NCBI RefSeq assembly: GCF_003999995.1 | Contig: NZ_RJAD01000002.1 | Span: forward strand, 744,001 to 808,000 | Reading direction: 5' to 3' | Length of the DNA stretch: 64,000 nt | From: Microbacterium sulfonylureivorans | GTDB taxonomy: Bacteria > Actinomycetota > Actinomycetes > Actinomycetales > Microbacteriaceae | Shown: positions 53,807 to 62,224 of the stretch, piece after piece | Numbering within the stretch: the stretch's first letter is position 1 | Layout of the letters: every line of letters starts with the position of its first letter | Made by a program: the position numbers and the translations under genes | The notes under the pieces: generated by a model | The model's input: the letters and a program-made list of their open reading frames with translations, nothing else | Told to the model about the DNA's origin: nothing | The model's database searches: none

Positions 53807-55024
53807 TCAGTTCCTCAGATCCTGGTCGGGCGTGCCGAAGCGCGATCCCATGCCGATGCTGGTGCCGACGGTCTTGCTCGTCGCGATCGAGTGAGGATCC
53901 GGCTGATGCCACTCCCCCGCGTGGAGCGCCCAGCCCTCGACGTCGAGGTCACGCGGGCGCACGTGGACTCCGTCGAGCGTCTTCGGGTCGACGGCGAACG
54001 ACTTCGCGACGTTGACCGCGATCGTCCCGTCCTCGACGAGACGGCGAAGGTCCTGATCGAGCGTGTGCATGCCGACCGACGAACCGGCCTGCATGGCGGA
54101 GTACAGCTGCGCCACCTGCCCCTCGCGGATCATGTTGGCGACCGCCGGCGTGTTGATCAGCACCTCGGTCGCGATGGTGCGGCCGTCGGTCTGCGACAGC
54201 GGCATGAGAGTCTGACTGATGATCCCCTGCAGCGTGTCGCCGAGCTGCGTGCGGATCTGTGCCTGCTGATCCGACGGGAACACGTCGACGATGCGGTTGA
54301 CGGCCTTGGCCGCGCCCTGGGTGTGCAGTGTCGACAGGACGAGGTGGCCGGTCTCGGCGGCGGAGAGGGCTGTGCGGATCGACTCCGGATCTCGGAGCTC
54401 GCCGATGAGGATCACATCGGGGTCTTGCCGGAGGACGCGCCGCAGCGCCTCCGCGAACGACGAGGTGTCGCTGCCGACCTCGCGCTGGTGGATGAGCGCC
54501 CGCTTGCTCTCGTGGTGGAACTCGATCGGGTCCTCGATCGTGATGATGTGCGCCGGAATGAGCTGATTGACGATGTCGATCATCGCCGTCAGCGTCGTCG
54601 ACTTGCCCGATCCCGTCGGACCGGTGAGCAGCACGAGTCCGCGGGGCCTGAGGGCGAGGTCGCGCGCGATCGGCGGCGCCCCGAGCTCTTCGAGCGAGTA
54701 CACGCGATCGGGGATGAAGCGGAGCGCGATCGCGATCGATCCGAGCTGACGGAAGACGTTCACGCGGAATCGCCCGAGTCCGGGGCTCGCGAGCGCGAGA
54801 TCGACCTCCTGGCGCTCCGCGAACTCCTCGCGCTGCATCGCCGACATGAAGCCGAGCGCCGCGGCGTCGACCCACGCTTCGCTCAGAGGTTCGGGGAACC
54901 CGCCCACGGGCACCAGATCGCCGTCCACGCGCATGAGCGGGGGTCGACCTGCCGTGATGTGCACGTCCGAGGCCCGGTGACGGGCGGCCCGGGCGAGCAG
55001 CGCGTCCATGGTGATGTCGGTCAT
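53807..55024 (-). CDS. pilT: Pilus retraction ATPase PilT (locus 2)
   Basis: A 405-residue paralogue of the locus 1 PilT. It opens MTDITMDALLARAARHRASDVHIT and has Walker A GPTGSGKST (Lys141), ITIEDPIEFHH, VILIGELRDPES and STLHTQGAA. It is longer at the C-terminus (about 25 extra residues after the EW segment). All catalytic motifs are intact, so it should be functional. It starts 3 bp after the pilO stop. Confidence 0.92.
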   Translation of the reverse strand: MTDITMDALLARAARHRASDVHITAGRPPLMRVDGDLVPVGGFPEPLSEAWVDAAALGFMSAMQREEFAERQEVDLALASPGLGRFRVNVFRQLGSIAIALRFIPDRVYSLEELGAPPIARDLALRPRGLVLLTGPTGSGKSTTLTAMIDIVNQLIPAHIITIEDPIEFHHESKRALIHQREVGSDTSSFAEALRRVLRQDPDVILIGELRDPESIRTALSAAETGHLVLSTLHTQGAAKAVNRIVDVFPSDQQAQIRTQLGDTLQGIISQTLMPLSQTDGRTIATEVLINTPAVANMIREGQVAQLYSAMQAGSSVGMHTLDQDLRRLVEDGTIAVNVAKSFAVDPKTLDGVHVRPRDLDVEGWALHAGEWHQPDPHSIATSKTVGTSIGMGSRFGTPDQDLRN

Positions 55025-55027
55025 CGT

Positions 55028-55726
55028 TCAACCCTCCGAGTCGACGAACGTCAACGCGCTGACCTGCACCTCGACGGCGGTGCCCGTGAGAGTGGTCGTC
55101 GCGGTGATCCCCGCGAGCAGTCGCGGCCCGGCTCGCAGAGCGTCGAGGAACCGCGTCACCTGCGCCATGTCGTTCGCGGTCACCGCGATCGTGAAGTCGA
55201 CCTGCTGCCGACCTGTGAGGGGCGCATCGGCGCCTTCGTCGATGACGGTTCCCGCGTCGGTCGCCACGCCCTCGGCCGCCTCGGTCGCCTCGCCTTCGGC
55301 CGCGGCGCCGTCCGTGCCGTCCTCCGGAGCGGGTGCCGGTACGGCGACCGGCTCCTCGCCGGGCGCGCTCGCGGCGGTGCGCGCGACGAACGCCGCAGAC
55401 TCGCCCGCGGTCGCACTCGTGATCGTGACGCCCGCGGTATCTGCGGCGCGCCCGACGACCTCGAACACGTCGTCGAGCTGGTTGGCTGCCGGGATCTCGG
55501 TGCGCAGGGCCGCAACCGACGCGTCGATCTCGCCCTGACGATCGGCCTCGGTCTCGAGCGTGTCGACCTGCGCCTGGTAGAGAGCGTTGGTGTCGGCGAC
55601 AGTGGCTGTCTCGCCGTCGACGGCGAGCGACTGCATCCACATGGGCAGCGCGACGAGCGCGACGCCCACGGCGACCACGCCCAGCGAGACGACCAGGCCG
55701 ATGATGGTGACGAGCTGCTTGGGCAT
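55028..55726 (-). CDS. pilO: PilO-like pilus alignment protein (locus 2)
   Basis: A 232-residue bitopic protein: MPKQLVTIIG, a membrane helix (about 5-28), a coiled coil (about 45-75), an acidic Ala/Glu/Pro-rich insertion (about 115-160) and a ferredoxin-like C-terminal part. Layout is the same as in locus 1, but the sequence is clearly diverged. The ATG overlaps the pilN stop by one base. Confidence 0.75.
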   Translation of the reverse strand: MPKQLVTIIGLVVSLGVVAVGVALVALPMWMQSLAVDGETATVADTNALYQAQVDTLETEADRQGEIDASVAALRTEIPAANQLDDVFEVVGRAADTAGVTITSATAGESAAFVARTAASAPGEEPVAVPAPAPEDGTDGAAAEGEATEAAEGVATDAGTVIDEGADAPLTGRQQVDFTIAVTANDMAQVTRFLDALRAGPRLLAGITATTTLTGTAVEVQVSALTFVDSEG

Positions 55727-56373
55727 CAGTCTTCCTCTCCCTCGGCGGCGTACCGGCCGGAGTAGATGCTTTGGTCGAACGTGACCGTGAGCAGGTAGGT
55801 GTAGGCGCCCTCGGTGACACTGCTCGACGTGACGGACTGCCCGTCGGCGTAGAGCACGCCTGGCACCTGCCGGAGATCGCGCACAGCGGCGACGATGTCG
55901 ATCGGGTTGGCGCTGCCGACCGAGACCGTGCCGGTGAGACCGGGCTCGGCCGAGGGGTCGTCGCCCTGCGGCACTCCGCCGCTGACGAGGTCGAAACCGG
56001 TCAGGGCAGCGCCGCTGGGCAGGCTGGCGGCGATCGATGCGACGACGGGGGCCCATGCGAAGTCCGCCCCCATGGCCTCCGCGCGGAAGCCCGTGAGCTC
56101 CTGCTCGGTGGCGAGCGCCTGGCTGACGTCCGCGAGAGCGGCGAGTTCGCCGAGGAGCGCGTTCGTCTCCGCCTGCTCGGCGGCGAGCCGCTGATCGGCC
56201 GCCCACTTGAGTGCGAAGGCTCCGGCGATGACGAGCAGGGCGACGACGATCGCGGCGAGCACGCCCCACATCCAGCCGCGCAGGACTGTGTCGCGCTCGC
56301 GGCGGGCGACCTCCGATCGCGGCATGAGGTTGATGCGCGGCACTCCGCCGACCGGCGGATTGAGAGCGGTCAT
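55726..56373 (-). CDS. pilN: PilN-like pilus assembly protein (locus 2)
   Basis: A 215-residue bitopic protein with the PilM-binding peptide PRINLMPRSE at residues 8-17, a membrane helix (about 32-53), a coiled coil and a C-terminal ferredoxin-like domain ending in DQSIYSGRYAAEGEED. Both ends overlap their neighbours by a single base (TGATG), the same coupling as in locus 1. Confidence 0.8.
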   Translation of the reverse strand: MTALNPPVGGVPRINLMPRSEVARRERDTVLRGWMWGVLAAIVVALLVIAGAFALKWAADQRLAAEQAETNALLGELAALADVSQALATEQELTGFRAEAMGADFAWAPVVASIAASLPSGAALTGFDLVSGGVPQGDDPSAEPGLTGTVSVGSANPIDIVAAVRDLRQVPGVLYADGQSVTSSSVTEGAYTYLLTVTFDQSIYSGRYAAEGEED

Positions 56374-57392
56374 CAGCGCACCTCCCCGAGAGCGATGCCG
56401 ACGGTCGACACCAGATTGAGCGCGAGATCGCCCGTCGTCTGCACGGCACGCACCCCGACGATCTCCTCGACCGAGACGCTCCGCAGCGGCGCGTCGATGA
56501 CCGTGGTGAGGGTCTCCATCACCCCGGGTACAGAGACTCCAGCGCCGGTGACGAACACCTGCTCGATCGGCGCCGCCCCGGGCCGCCCCGCGAAGAAGGC
56601 GAGGGTGCTGCGCACCCGCGCCGCCAGGTCGGAGACGATCGGATGGTGGGATGCCGCAGCCCGAAGGCCGCTGCGGGCCCGCGTGGTGGGCGGCACGAGC
56701 TCGAGCGACGACTCGAGCACGGCGACGGCATCCATCGTCACGGGCGACTGCCGCAGCGATGCCATCGTGGGCACGTCGAGCGGGAGGATGCGCACGAACT
56801 GCGGGACTCCGCCGCGCGAGACGACGACCTGCGTGGTGTGGTCGCCGATGAACACGGTCGCCACGGTCTGGCCGGGATCGGAGAGCCGGGCCGTCGCCCG
56901 GGCGAGGCCGAACGCGGTCAGATCCACCCCTCGGGCGCGGAGCTTGACCTTGCCCAGGGTGGCGATGATCTGCTCGACCGTCTCCGACACGGCGGCCACC
57001 AGAAGGCCGCTCACCCGGTCTCCGTCCTGGCCGAGCGGGAAGAAGTCGAGCACGGCCTGGCTCGCGGGCACGGGCAGCAGGTCCTGCACCTGGTAGGGCA
57101 GCGCTTCGCGGAGGAGATCGGGCCGCATCGCCTGTGTGGTGTACTCGCGCACCAGGATGCGCCTGCTGGCGACGCCGAGCACGACGTCCCGGCTCTTGAA
57201 GCGGGCTCCTGTCCAGAGTTGACGCAGCGCGACGGCAACGGTGCCCGAGTCGAGCACCTCCGAGTCCTTCGCGGCGTCGGGCGGCAGCGGCACCTCACCG
57301 CAGGCGATCACCTGCGGATTTCGAGACACGGTGATCTCAGCGGCGCGGACGCTCTCCTCCGTCAGTTCGAGTCCGACGATCGTTTTCCCCAT
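56373..57392 (-). CDS. pilM: Pilus assembly ATP-binding protein PilM (locus 2)
   Basis: A 339-residue actin-fold protein opening MGKTIVGLELTEESVRAAEI, with REYTTQAMRPDLLREALPYQVQDLLPVP and GDHTTQVVVSRGGVPQFVR. It lacks the long Ser/Arg-rich insertion of the locus 1 protein. It starts 15 bp after the truncated pilD gene, with AGGAAGA as a ribosome site. Confidence 0.88.
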   Translation of the reverse strand: MGKTIVGLELTEESVRAAEITVSRNPQVIACGEVPLPPDAAKDSEVLDSGTVAVALRQLWTGARFKSRDVVLGVASRRILVREYTTQAMRPDLLREALPYQVQDLLPVPASQAVLDFFPLGQDGDRVSGLLVAAVSETVEQIIATLGKVKLRARGVDLTAFGLARATARLSDPGQTVATVFIGDHTTQVVVSRGGVPQFVRILPLDVPTMASLRQSPVTMDAVAVLESSLELVPPTTRARSGLRAAASHHPIVSDLAARVRSTLAFFAGRPGAAPIEQVFVTGAGVSVPGVMETLTTVIDAPLRSVSVEEIVGVRAVQTTGDLALNLVSTVGIALGEVR

Positions 57393-57407
57393 GAACGATC
57401 TTCCTTT

Positions 57408-57644
57408 CTAGTTGCCCGAATAGAGGCTGATGTGGGCGTGGCCGAGGGCCTCGCCGGCGAAGACGCCCGTCCAGGCGCCGGTGAGCATGAAGGGACCGAA
57501 CGGAATGGCGGTCTTGCGTCCGGCGCGTCGCGCGGCGATGAGGGCGAGCCCGACGATTCCTCCGACGACGACGCTCAGGAACGATCCGATCGCGAGACCG
57601 AAGACTCCCGCGACGACGACGAGCAGCAGATCGAGAGGACTCAT
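57408..57644 (-). pseudogene. Truncated prepilin peptidase remnant (locus 2 pilD)
   Basis: A 78-residue open frame in the pilD position. Residues 1-26 match the first helix of PilD (VFGLAIGSFLSVV), and residues 27-78 match its last part (VGGIVGLALIAARRAGRKTAIPFGPFMLTGAW). About 195 internal residues are missing, including both Cys pairs and both catalytic Asp motifs, so it cannot be a peptidase. The frame is intact across the join, which lies at the shared FL-x-V-V/FLVGG sequence. It may be a decayed gene or a retained small membrane protein with a structural role. Confidence 0.82.
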
Positions 57645-57646
57645 GA

Positions 57647-59215
57647 TCAGAGCTCCGTCTGGTACACGAGGCCGCCGAGGCGCTGCACGAGCGAGCCCTC
57701 GGCGACGCCGCCCGCGCCCTTGATCTTGCATCCGAGCTGGTCGAAGGCCGGGCTCCACGACATCGACTTGCAGGTGTACGTCGCGCTCGCGTGCATATGG
57801 GTCGAGTCGTTCGTGTAGTACTGCCCGGAGAAGCTCGACGTCGCGGTGCCGGTGATCCCGCACGGGGTGTACATCATGATCCGCACGTTCGCGTCGACGG
57901 CGCCCGACACGTCGAACTTGTCGTTCTGGTTGCCGTTGCCGCAGTTCGGCACGGGCTCGCCCCCCGTGTAGTTGCGCGTGGCGTCGGAGTGGATGAAGAG
58001 GATCTGGCGGTTGTTGCCGTCATCACCGACCGTGCCGTTCACGTCCACCAGCAGCCGCACGCTCGGCTTGGCGATCATCACGACATCGCGAACCGGCGTG
58101 ACATTGCCCAGGGTGATGTCGACGGCACCGTTGCCGCATCCCGTGAAGTCGAGCACGAGCCGACTGCCGGGAGTCTCGACGAGCTGCTTGATGGTCGGGT
58201 TGGGGTTGTTCCTGATGAGGTTGCAGACGTTCGTTGCCGAGTAGACGGTGCCCCACCCGGTGTTGTCGAGGTCGATCCACTTGGTCGCGGCCCTGAGCCA
58301 TTCGAGCGTCGGTTCGAACACCGGGTCGGTCGGGCTGTTCGGAGTGCGTGTGCCGGGCGCGGTCCATTTCGAACCGACCGAGATCGAGTTCCTGCTCGTC
58401 AGGTTGCCGGTGACGGATGCCTGCGTGCTGCCCTGATCGCTGAGCGTCAGGTTGCCCTTGGCGGTGACGAACCCGTCGATCAGGGCACCGCCGTTGGACG
58501 AGATGTCGACGTACCCGTTCGTCGTGATGTCACCGCGCACCTTGATGGCCTGGCTATTGCTCGTCACATTGCCGTTCGACCAGATATCGCCGTTGACCTG
58601 GCAGTTGTTCGCGAAGTTGGTGTCCCCCTGCAGCACGTAGAGGTCGCCGTCGAGAATGCCGTCGACGTTGCACGACCAGTTGCCGTCGCGCAGCACCAGG
58701 TCGCCGGTGTAGTGCGAGACTCCGGCCGTGAACCCTCCGGAGAAGTAGGTGACGACGCCGCCCGGCTGCTGCGAGTAGGCCACCTGCCATGGGTACACGG
58801 CATCGATGGTCGCGGTGGATCCGTCCGCCCCGGTGCCGGTGGAGCGGATCACGACGTACCGCGTCGTCGAGGTGGGACAGCCGGCTGCAACCCCGGGGGC
58901 GGTCGCCGAGGCGGGCTGATTGCCGGCGGTCGAGTAGACGGCGCTCAAGTAGATCGGGTCCGTCCCCGTGAACGTGATCGCCGAGCAGCCGGCGGCGATC
59001 GAGGCGACGGCCACGTCTCGCCCCGACTCGGCCGCCACGAACGCCTGCGTCTCGCTGCGGTTCTGCGCGTTCGCCTGGATGGTGAAGAGCACGGATGCCG
59101 CCACCACCGACGCCACGATGAAGCCGACGAGCATCACGATGACGACGGTGATGAGCACGGCGCCTTCGTCGCCCTTGCCGCGAGCGCGGCGCAAGATCTT
59201 GTCGATCACCAGCAT
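57647..59215 (-). CDS. PilX/GspK-like pilus protein with a beta-helix-like body (locus 2)
   Basis: A 522-residue paralogue in architecture of the protein at 47482. It has an N-terminal pilin-like helix (GAVLITVVIVMLVGFIVASVVAAS) without Glu5, then a domain with a CPTSTTRYVV strand, a Gly/Asn-rich repeat region of about 130 residues (GDLYVLQGD, GDIWSNGNV, GNLTLSDQG, GNLTSRNSI) typical of a beta-helix, and a C-terminal Cys-containing part (MMYTPCGITGTATSSFSGQYY). Sequence outside the helix and repeats differs from locus 1. ATG 59215 overlaps the pilW stop by 10 bp. Confidence 0.75.
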   Translation of the reverse strand: MLVIDKILRRARGKGDEGAVLITVVIVMLVGFIVASVVAASVLFTIQANAQNRSETQAFVAAESGRDVAVASIAAGCSAITFTGTDPIYLSAVYSTAGNQPASATAPGVAAGCPTSTTRYVVIRSTGTGADGSTATIDAVYPWQVAYSQQPGGVVTYFSGGFTAGVSHYTGDLVLRDGNWSCNVDGILDGDLYVLQGDTNFANNCQVNGDIWSNGNVTSNSQAIKVRGDITTNGYVDISSNGGALIDGFVTAKGNLTLSDQGSTQASVTGNLTSRNSISVGSKWTAPGTRTPNSPTDPVFEPTLEWLRAATKWIDLDNTGWGTVYSATNVCNLIRNNPNPTIKQLVETPGSRLVLDFTGCGNGAVDITLGNVTPVRDVVMIAKPSVRLLVDVNGTVGDDGNNRQILFIHSDATRNYTGGEPVPNCGNGNQNDKFDVSGAVDANVRIMMYTPCGITGTATSSFSGQYYTNDSTHMHASATYTCKSMSWSPAFDQLGCKIKGAGGVAEGSLVQRLGGLVYQTEL

Positions 59216-59730
59216 GGTGAACTCACCCCCGTCGGCGTCGAGCGGGTCGACACCTCTCCTGAGAACCGCACCGGTGCGGAGTCGGTCTCGATGTCGAACG
59301 TGTAGACGAGGTGCTGGCCCGTCGCGACGAAGAACGGCGTGGCGCCGTTCTTCTTGACGCCCGTGTTCCACACCGTCCACGACGTGGTGGTGGATGGCAG
59401 CAGACCCGAGGACTGGGCGAGCCGAGAAGTCCCGGTCGCGAGGTAGAAGGCCTGACACTGCTGAGAGCCGGTGAGAGACGTCCGCACCCGCAGCTCCTGC
59501 TGATCGGGCGACACCTCGAAGTCGAGCGCGTTGCGCATCGCGCGTTCGATGGTCGATCCCATCGACTGACCGCGGTTCGTCGCTTCGCTCACGCTGGTCA
59601 CGTCCTTCTGGGTGTTCCACGAGTTGATGAGGATCATCGCGGTCGTGAGCACGACGATGCTGGCGAGCAGCACGTAGACGATGAGTTCGATGAGCGAAAC
59701 GCCCGCGTCACGATGGCTGTCGTGGTTCAT
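59206..59730 (-). CDS. PilW-like minor pilin (locus 2)
   Basis: A 174-residue prepilin with a 10-residue leader and the site AG/VSLIELIVYVLLASIVVL (Glu5 present), then a body ending SSPCW, as in the locus 1 protein (TCW). The start overlaps the pilV stop (ATGA). It would act as an initiating minor pilin. Confidence 0.82.
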   Translation of the reverse strand: MNHDSHRDAGVSLIELIVYVLLASIVVLTTAMILINSWNTQKDVTSVSEATNRGQSMGSTIERAMRNALDFEVSPDQQELRVRTSLTGSQQCQAFYLATGTSRLAQSSGLLPSTTTSWTVWNTGVKKNGATPFFVATGQHLVYTFDIETDSAPVRFSGEVSTRSTPTGVSSPCW

Positions 59731-60101
59731 GGCACGTAGATGATCGCGGTCGTTGTAGCCAGCGTCGTGCCGGATGAATCAACGGCAGTCAGCGCGAGCT
59801 TCACGGTCTTCGTCGTCACGGGACACGAACCGACTGTGCCGGAGGTGCTGATCGTGCGACCCGCGCCGTCGGTCACGGTCTTCGATACCGCGACAGCCGA
59901 GAGATTCGGACACGTCGGAGTGTCCCGCGCCTCCTCGACGAGAGCATTGAGTTCGCGAGTAGCGGTGGCGACGGCAGACTGCTGCGACGAGTAACGGAGG
60001 CCCTGCCACAAAGCCGGCAAGAGTGCGACCGCCACCAAGGCGAGGAGGAACATCGCGATCAGGATCTCTACGACACTGAATCCGCGTTCATCCTTCTGCA
60101 T
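59727..60101 (-). CDS. PilV-like minor pilin (locus 2)
   Basis: A 124-residue prepilin starting MQKDERG/FSVVEILIAMFLLALVAVALLPAL with Glu5 present; two Cys (TCPN and SCPV) may form a disulfide. It lies 75 bp after pilA and overlaps pilW by 4 bp. The gene matches the locus 1 PilV in position, leader length and helix. Confidence 0.83.
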   Translation of the reverse strand: MQKDERGFSVVEILIAMFLLALVAVALLPALWQGLRYSSQQSAVATATRELNALVEEARDTPTCPNLSAVAVSKTVTDGAGRTISTSGTVGSCPVTTKTVKLALTAVDSSGTTLATTTAIIYVP

Positions 60102-60176
60102 CCGTATCTCCCTCTCTCGGGTGGTCCAGACCGGAGCCCGATGAACGGACCCCGGCCTGAACTGCGGCGGTATTGA

Positions 60177-60575
60177 CTACACGCAACCCGAGTTGGTTGC
60201 ATTCGCCTTGGGACCGGCGTACTTCGTCACACCGTCGACGGTCGCCTTTACGCAGATGGCCTCGATCGTGGTCGCTGCAGACACACCCCAGTCGACATCC
60301 GACACCTTGCCGTTCTCGAGGTTCGTGAAGCTGACGGTCTGACCCTGCGCGATCTGAGCGGCCGCCTGAGTCGCGCCGTTCGCCGCGACCGAAAGGGCAG
60401 CGTTGTTCTTCGCATCCGCCTGGATGTTAAGGAAGATCGGGATCGCGATCGCGGCGAGAATGCCGAGGATCACGACGACGATGATGAGCTCGATCAGCGA
60501 GAATCCGCCGTCTTCGCCCCGCTCTTCGCGCTGCTTCTTGAGCGCGTCCCGGTAGTTGATGATTGATGCACGCAT
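60177..60575 (-). CDS. pilA: Major type IV pilin PilA (locus 2)
   Basis: A 132-residue pilin with a 24-residue basic leader (MRASIINYRDALKKQREERG), cleavage at GG/FSLIELIIVVVILGILAAIAIPIF and a globular part with two Cys near the C-terminus (about 112 and 131). The mature first 50 residues match the locus 1 PilA closely (PIFLNIQADAKNNAALS), so the two could copolymerise. GGGAGA lies 9 bases before ATG 60575; a longer in-frame start at 60662 would spoil the leader. Confidence 0.92.
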   Translation of the reverse strand: MRASIINYRDALKKQREERGEDGGFSLIELIIVVVILGILAAIAIPIFLNIQADAKNNAALSVAANGATQAAAQIAQGQTVSFTNLENGKVSDVDWGVSAATTIEAICVKATVDGVTKYAGPKANATNSGCV

Positions 60576-60976
60576 GTGCGCTGTCTCCCCTGTGATGGTT
60601 GGTTGAAGACAGCCCCGATGAACCGCGCGTGAGCACGGCAGATCCCGTGCATGACAGAGCACGGTGAAACCACGCGATCAATCAGCGTGGTCGATTCGAA
60701 AACCCCAGTTTCGTAGAAGAATCCCCAGTTTCGCGTCCCAGCACTTCATCAGAGCCGGGTCTGGAACGCACGCACAGGATGCGTGAATCCCCTCCCACCC
60801 TTGAGCATGAGATGTCTCTCATCGACTGTCAACGGACTCTGCCCCTGGTCTTCCTCAGGAACGCCTCAGGATCCGGCATCCGCCATTGACTTGCTCAGGT
60901 TTTTGCCGGGACGCGTAATAGCGGGCGTCACGGGCGCTTCGTCTCGCCTCGCTGGTCAATCGACCGCAGGGTCGAG
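60576..60976. other. Upstream region of pilus locus 2 (no gene)
   Basis: 401 bp without a credible gene. Besides the CCCCAGTTTCG repeats at 60703-60733, it contains a 6-bp inverted repeat, ATGAGA/TCTCAT, around 60808-60823. The stretch is locally lower in GC than coding DNA. It should hold the promoter of locus 2 and the end of the transcript from the DUF1905 group. Confidence 0.5.
60703..60733 (-). promoter_or_regulatory. Two phased CCCCAGTTTCG repeats upstream of pilA (locus 2)
   Basis: CCCCAGTTTCG occurs at 60703-60713 and exactly 20 bp later at 60723-60733, two helical turns apart and 128-158 bp before the pilA start. CAGTTTC also appears once upstream of pilB (50711). The spacing fits an activator site such as a response-regulator or enhancer-type box. 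Confidence 0.5.
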
Positions 60977-61276
60977 CTACCCGTCCAGCACCTCGATCCG
61001 AACGACCACCGCTCCCCCGTCGACCAGCCCCTCGGCATCCCGCACAGCCTTCTTCAGCGGCAGCACGTACGAGCCGCTCTGCGACGACGGGAAGATCGAC
61101 GTCGACCACTCCGAGCCGCCGACGCGGGCACGCACGCGCACCGAACCGAAGCCGCGATAGGGGCGCGGGATCTCGCGGATCTCCTCGCTCAGCTCGGGCG
61201 GCACAGCGGTGAAGAACCAGGAGGCATCGTCTCGGGCATCCCACCGGAAGATCTCGCCCTCGAACTCGATGATCAT
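60977..61276 (-). CDS. DUF1905 domain protein
   Basis: A 99-residue protein with the DUF1905 pattern: MIIEFEGEIFRWDARDDASWFFTAVP, YRGFGSVRVRARVGGSEWSTSIFP and YVLPLKKAVRDAEGL. Such small beta-barrel proteins are common and uncharacterised. TAGCCT ends 6 bases before the ATG, so the gene is probably leaderless. Confidence 0.85.
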   Translation of the reverse strand: MIIEFEGEIFRWDARDDASWFFTAVPPELSEEIREIPRPYRGFGSVRVRARVGGSEWSTSIFPSSQSGSYVLPLKKAVRDAEGLVDGGAVVVRIEVLDG

Positions 61277-61282
61277 GCGACG

Positions 61283-61288
61283 AGGCTA
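61283..61288 (-). promoter_or_regulatory. -10 element TAGCCT, leaderless start of the DUF1905 gene
   Basis: On the minus strand TAGCCT ends 6 bases before ATG 61276. Confidence 0.55.
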
Positions 61289-61729
61289 CCGAGGGCCGCC
61301 GACCGCGCGCGGTGCGCTCAGCGGACCGCTCTCGCCGGCCAGGTATCTCCAGATCACGGCGACGACGGCGACGAGGGCGCACAGCGTCAGGATCGGCAGG
61401 CCGAGCTGCGGCAGCAGCGAACACGGGAACACCAGCAGCAGGAGCACCGAGCCGTACGCCGGCGCGGCGACCATGACCGACCACGCCGCCGAGCCCATCA
61501 CCATCCAGCCGAGGCCCGCGAGCAAGCCCTCGCCGACCGCTCCTGCGATGACCAGCCGGCCGTCGACGACCCCGCACTCGGGCGAGGCGATCACGAACGG
61601 CCGCAGCCGGTACATCCCCCACCACAGCAGCACCAGCGTGGCGGCCAGGGCGGCGGCCCAGACGAGCGCGAACAGCGCCCGCCGCCACGCGCTCGGTCGC
61701 GCGCTACCCGAAGGCGCCGACTCCGCCAT
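61286..61729 (-). CDS. Small integral membrane protein, function unknown
   Basis: A 147-residue protein with four likely membrane helices (about 18-38, 60-78, 82-104, 108-128) and a short basic N-terminus. No family was recognised. It overlaps the SRPBCC gene upstream by 26 bp and ends 9 bp before the DUF1905 start, so the three may be expressed together. Confidence 0.65.
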   Translation of the reverse strand: MAESAPSGSARPSAWRRALFALVWAAALAATLVLLWWGMYRLRPFVIASPECGVVDGRLVIAGAVGEGLLAGLGWMVMGSAAWSVMVAAPAYGSVLLLLVFPCSLLPQLGLPILTLCALVAVVAVIWRYLAGESGPLSAPRAVGGPR

Positions 61730-62129
61730 GACGATCGACCAGGCGCTGCAGGCAGTTCGACCAGCCCTCGACGTGACTCTCCCGCTCGTCGGCCGAGAGG
61801 AACCCGGTGTGCCTCACGGTCACGCGGGTCGAGGCATCCGCTGCCCTTTCGAGCGTGAGCTCGGCGTCGGTGGCGTGGTCCTCGCCCTCCCACCGCCACT
61901 CGAGCCGCAGCCGGGCGGGCGGGTCGATGGTGAGAATGCGCCCGAGCACAGCGAGCCCGGCCACCTCCGAGCGGATCTCCCAGCGTCCGAGCTCGGCCGC
62001 TTCGACCATGGCCTCGGTCGCGAAGTCGGGGCGCCACACCCACATCGCCAGGCGCGAAGCATCCGTGAGATCGCTCCAGATCTCATCGACGGATGCCGCG
62101 ACCAGCGCGCTCTCGGTCAACTCGAACAT
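61704..62129 (-). CDS. SRPBCC (AHSA1/START-like) protein
   Basis: A 141-residue lipid-binding-fold protein opening MFELTESALVAASVDEIWSDLTD, with LAMWVWRPDF, GRILTIDPPARLRLEWRWEGED and HTGFLSADERESHVEGWSNCLQRL, the usual AHSA1 pattern. Ligand unknown. TACCGT ends 7 bases before ATG 62129, which supports this start over the in-frame one at 62153. Confidence 0.82.
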   Translation of the reverse strand: MFELTESALVAASVDEIWSDLTDASRLAMWVWRPDFATEAMVEAAELGRWEIRSEVAGLAVLGRILTIDPPARLRLEWRWEGEDHATDAELTLERAADASTRVTVRHTGFLSADERESHVEGWSNCLQRLVDRHGGVGAFG

Positions 62130-62136
62130 GCCCGAC

Positions 62137-62142
62137 ACGGTA
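62137..62142 (-). promoter_or_regulatory. -10 element TACCGT, leaderless start of the SRPBCC gene
   Basis: On the minus strand TACCGT ends 7 bases before ATG 62129. Confidence 0.5.
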
Positions 62143-62224
62143 GCGCAGGGCACGGCCTCGCGGGGTCGTCGCTTTCGCGGGCGCCGAGTCTGAGAGACCG
62201 GCCGTTGGTCGCCCGAACGCCTGA

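Noticed and set aside
57408..57644. Functional second prepilin peptidase
   Set aside because: Both catalytic Asp motifs and both Cys pairs are missing.
41876..60575. Tad (type IVc) pilus identity
   Set aside because: PilM/N/O, PilT and class III prepilins with long basic leaders indicate a type IVa-like system, not Tad/Flp.
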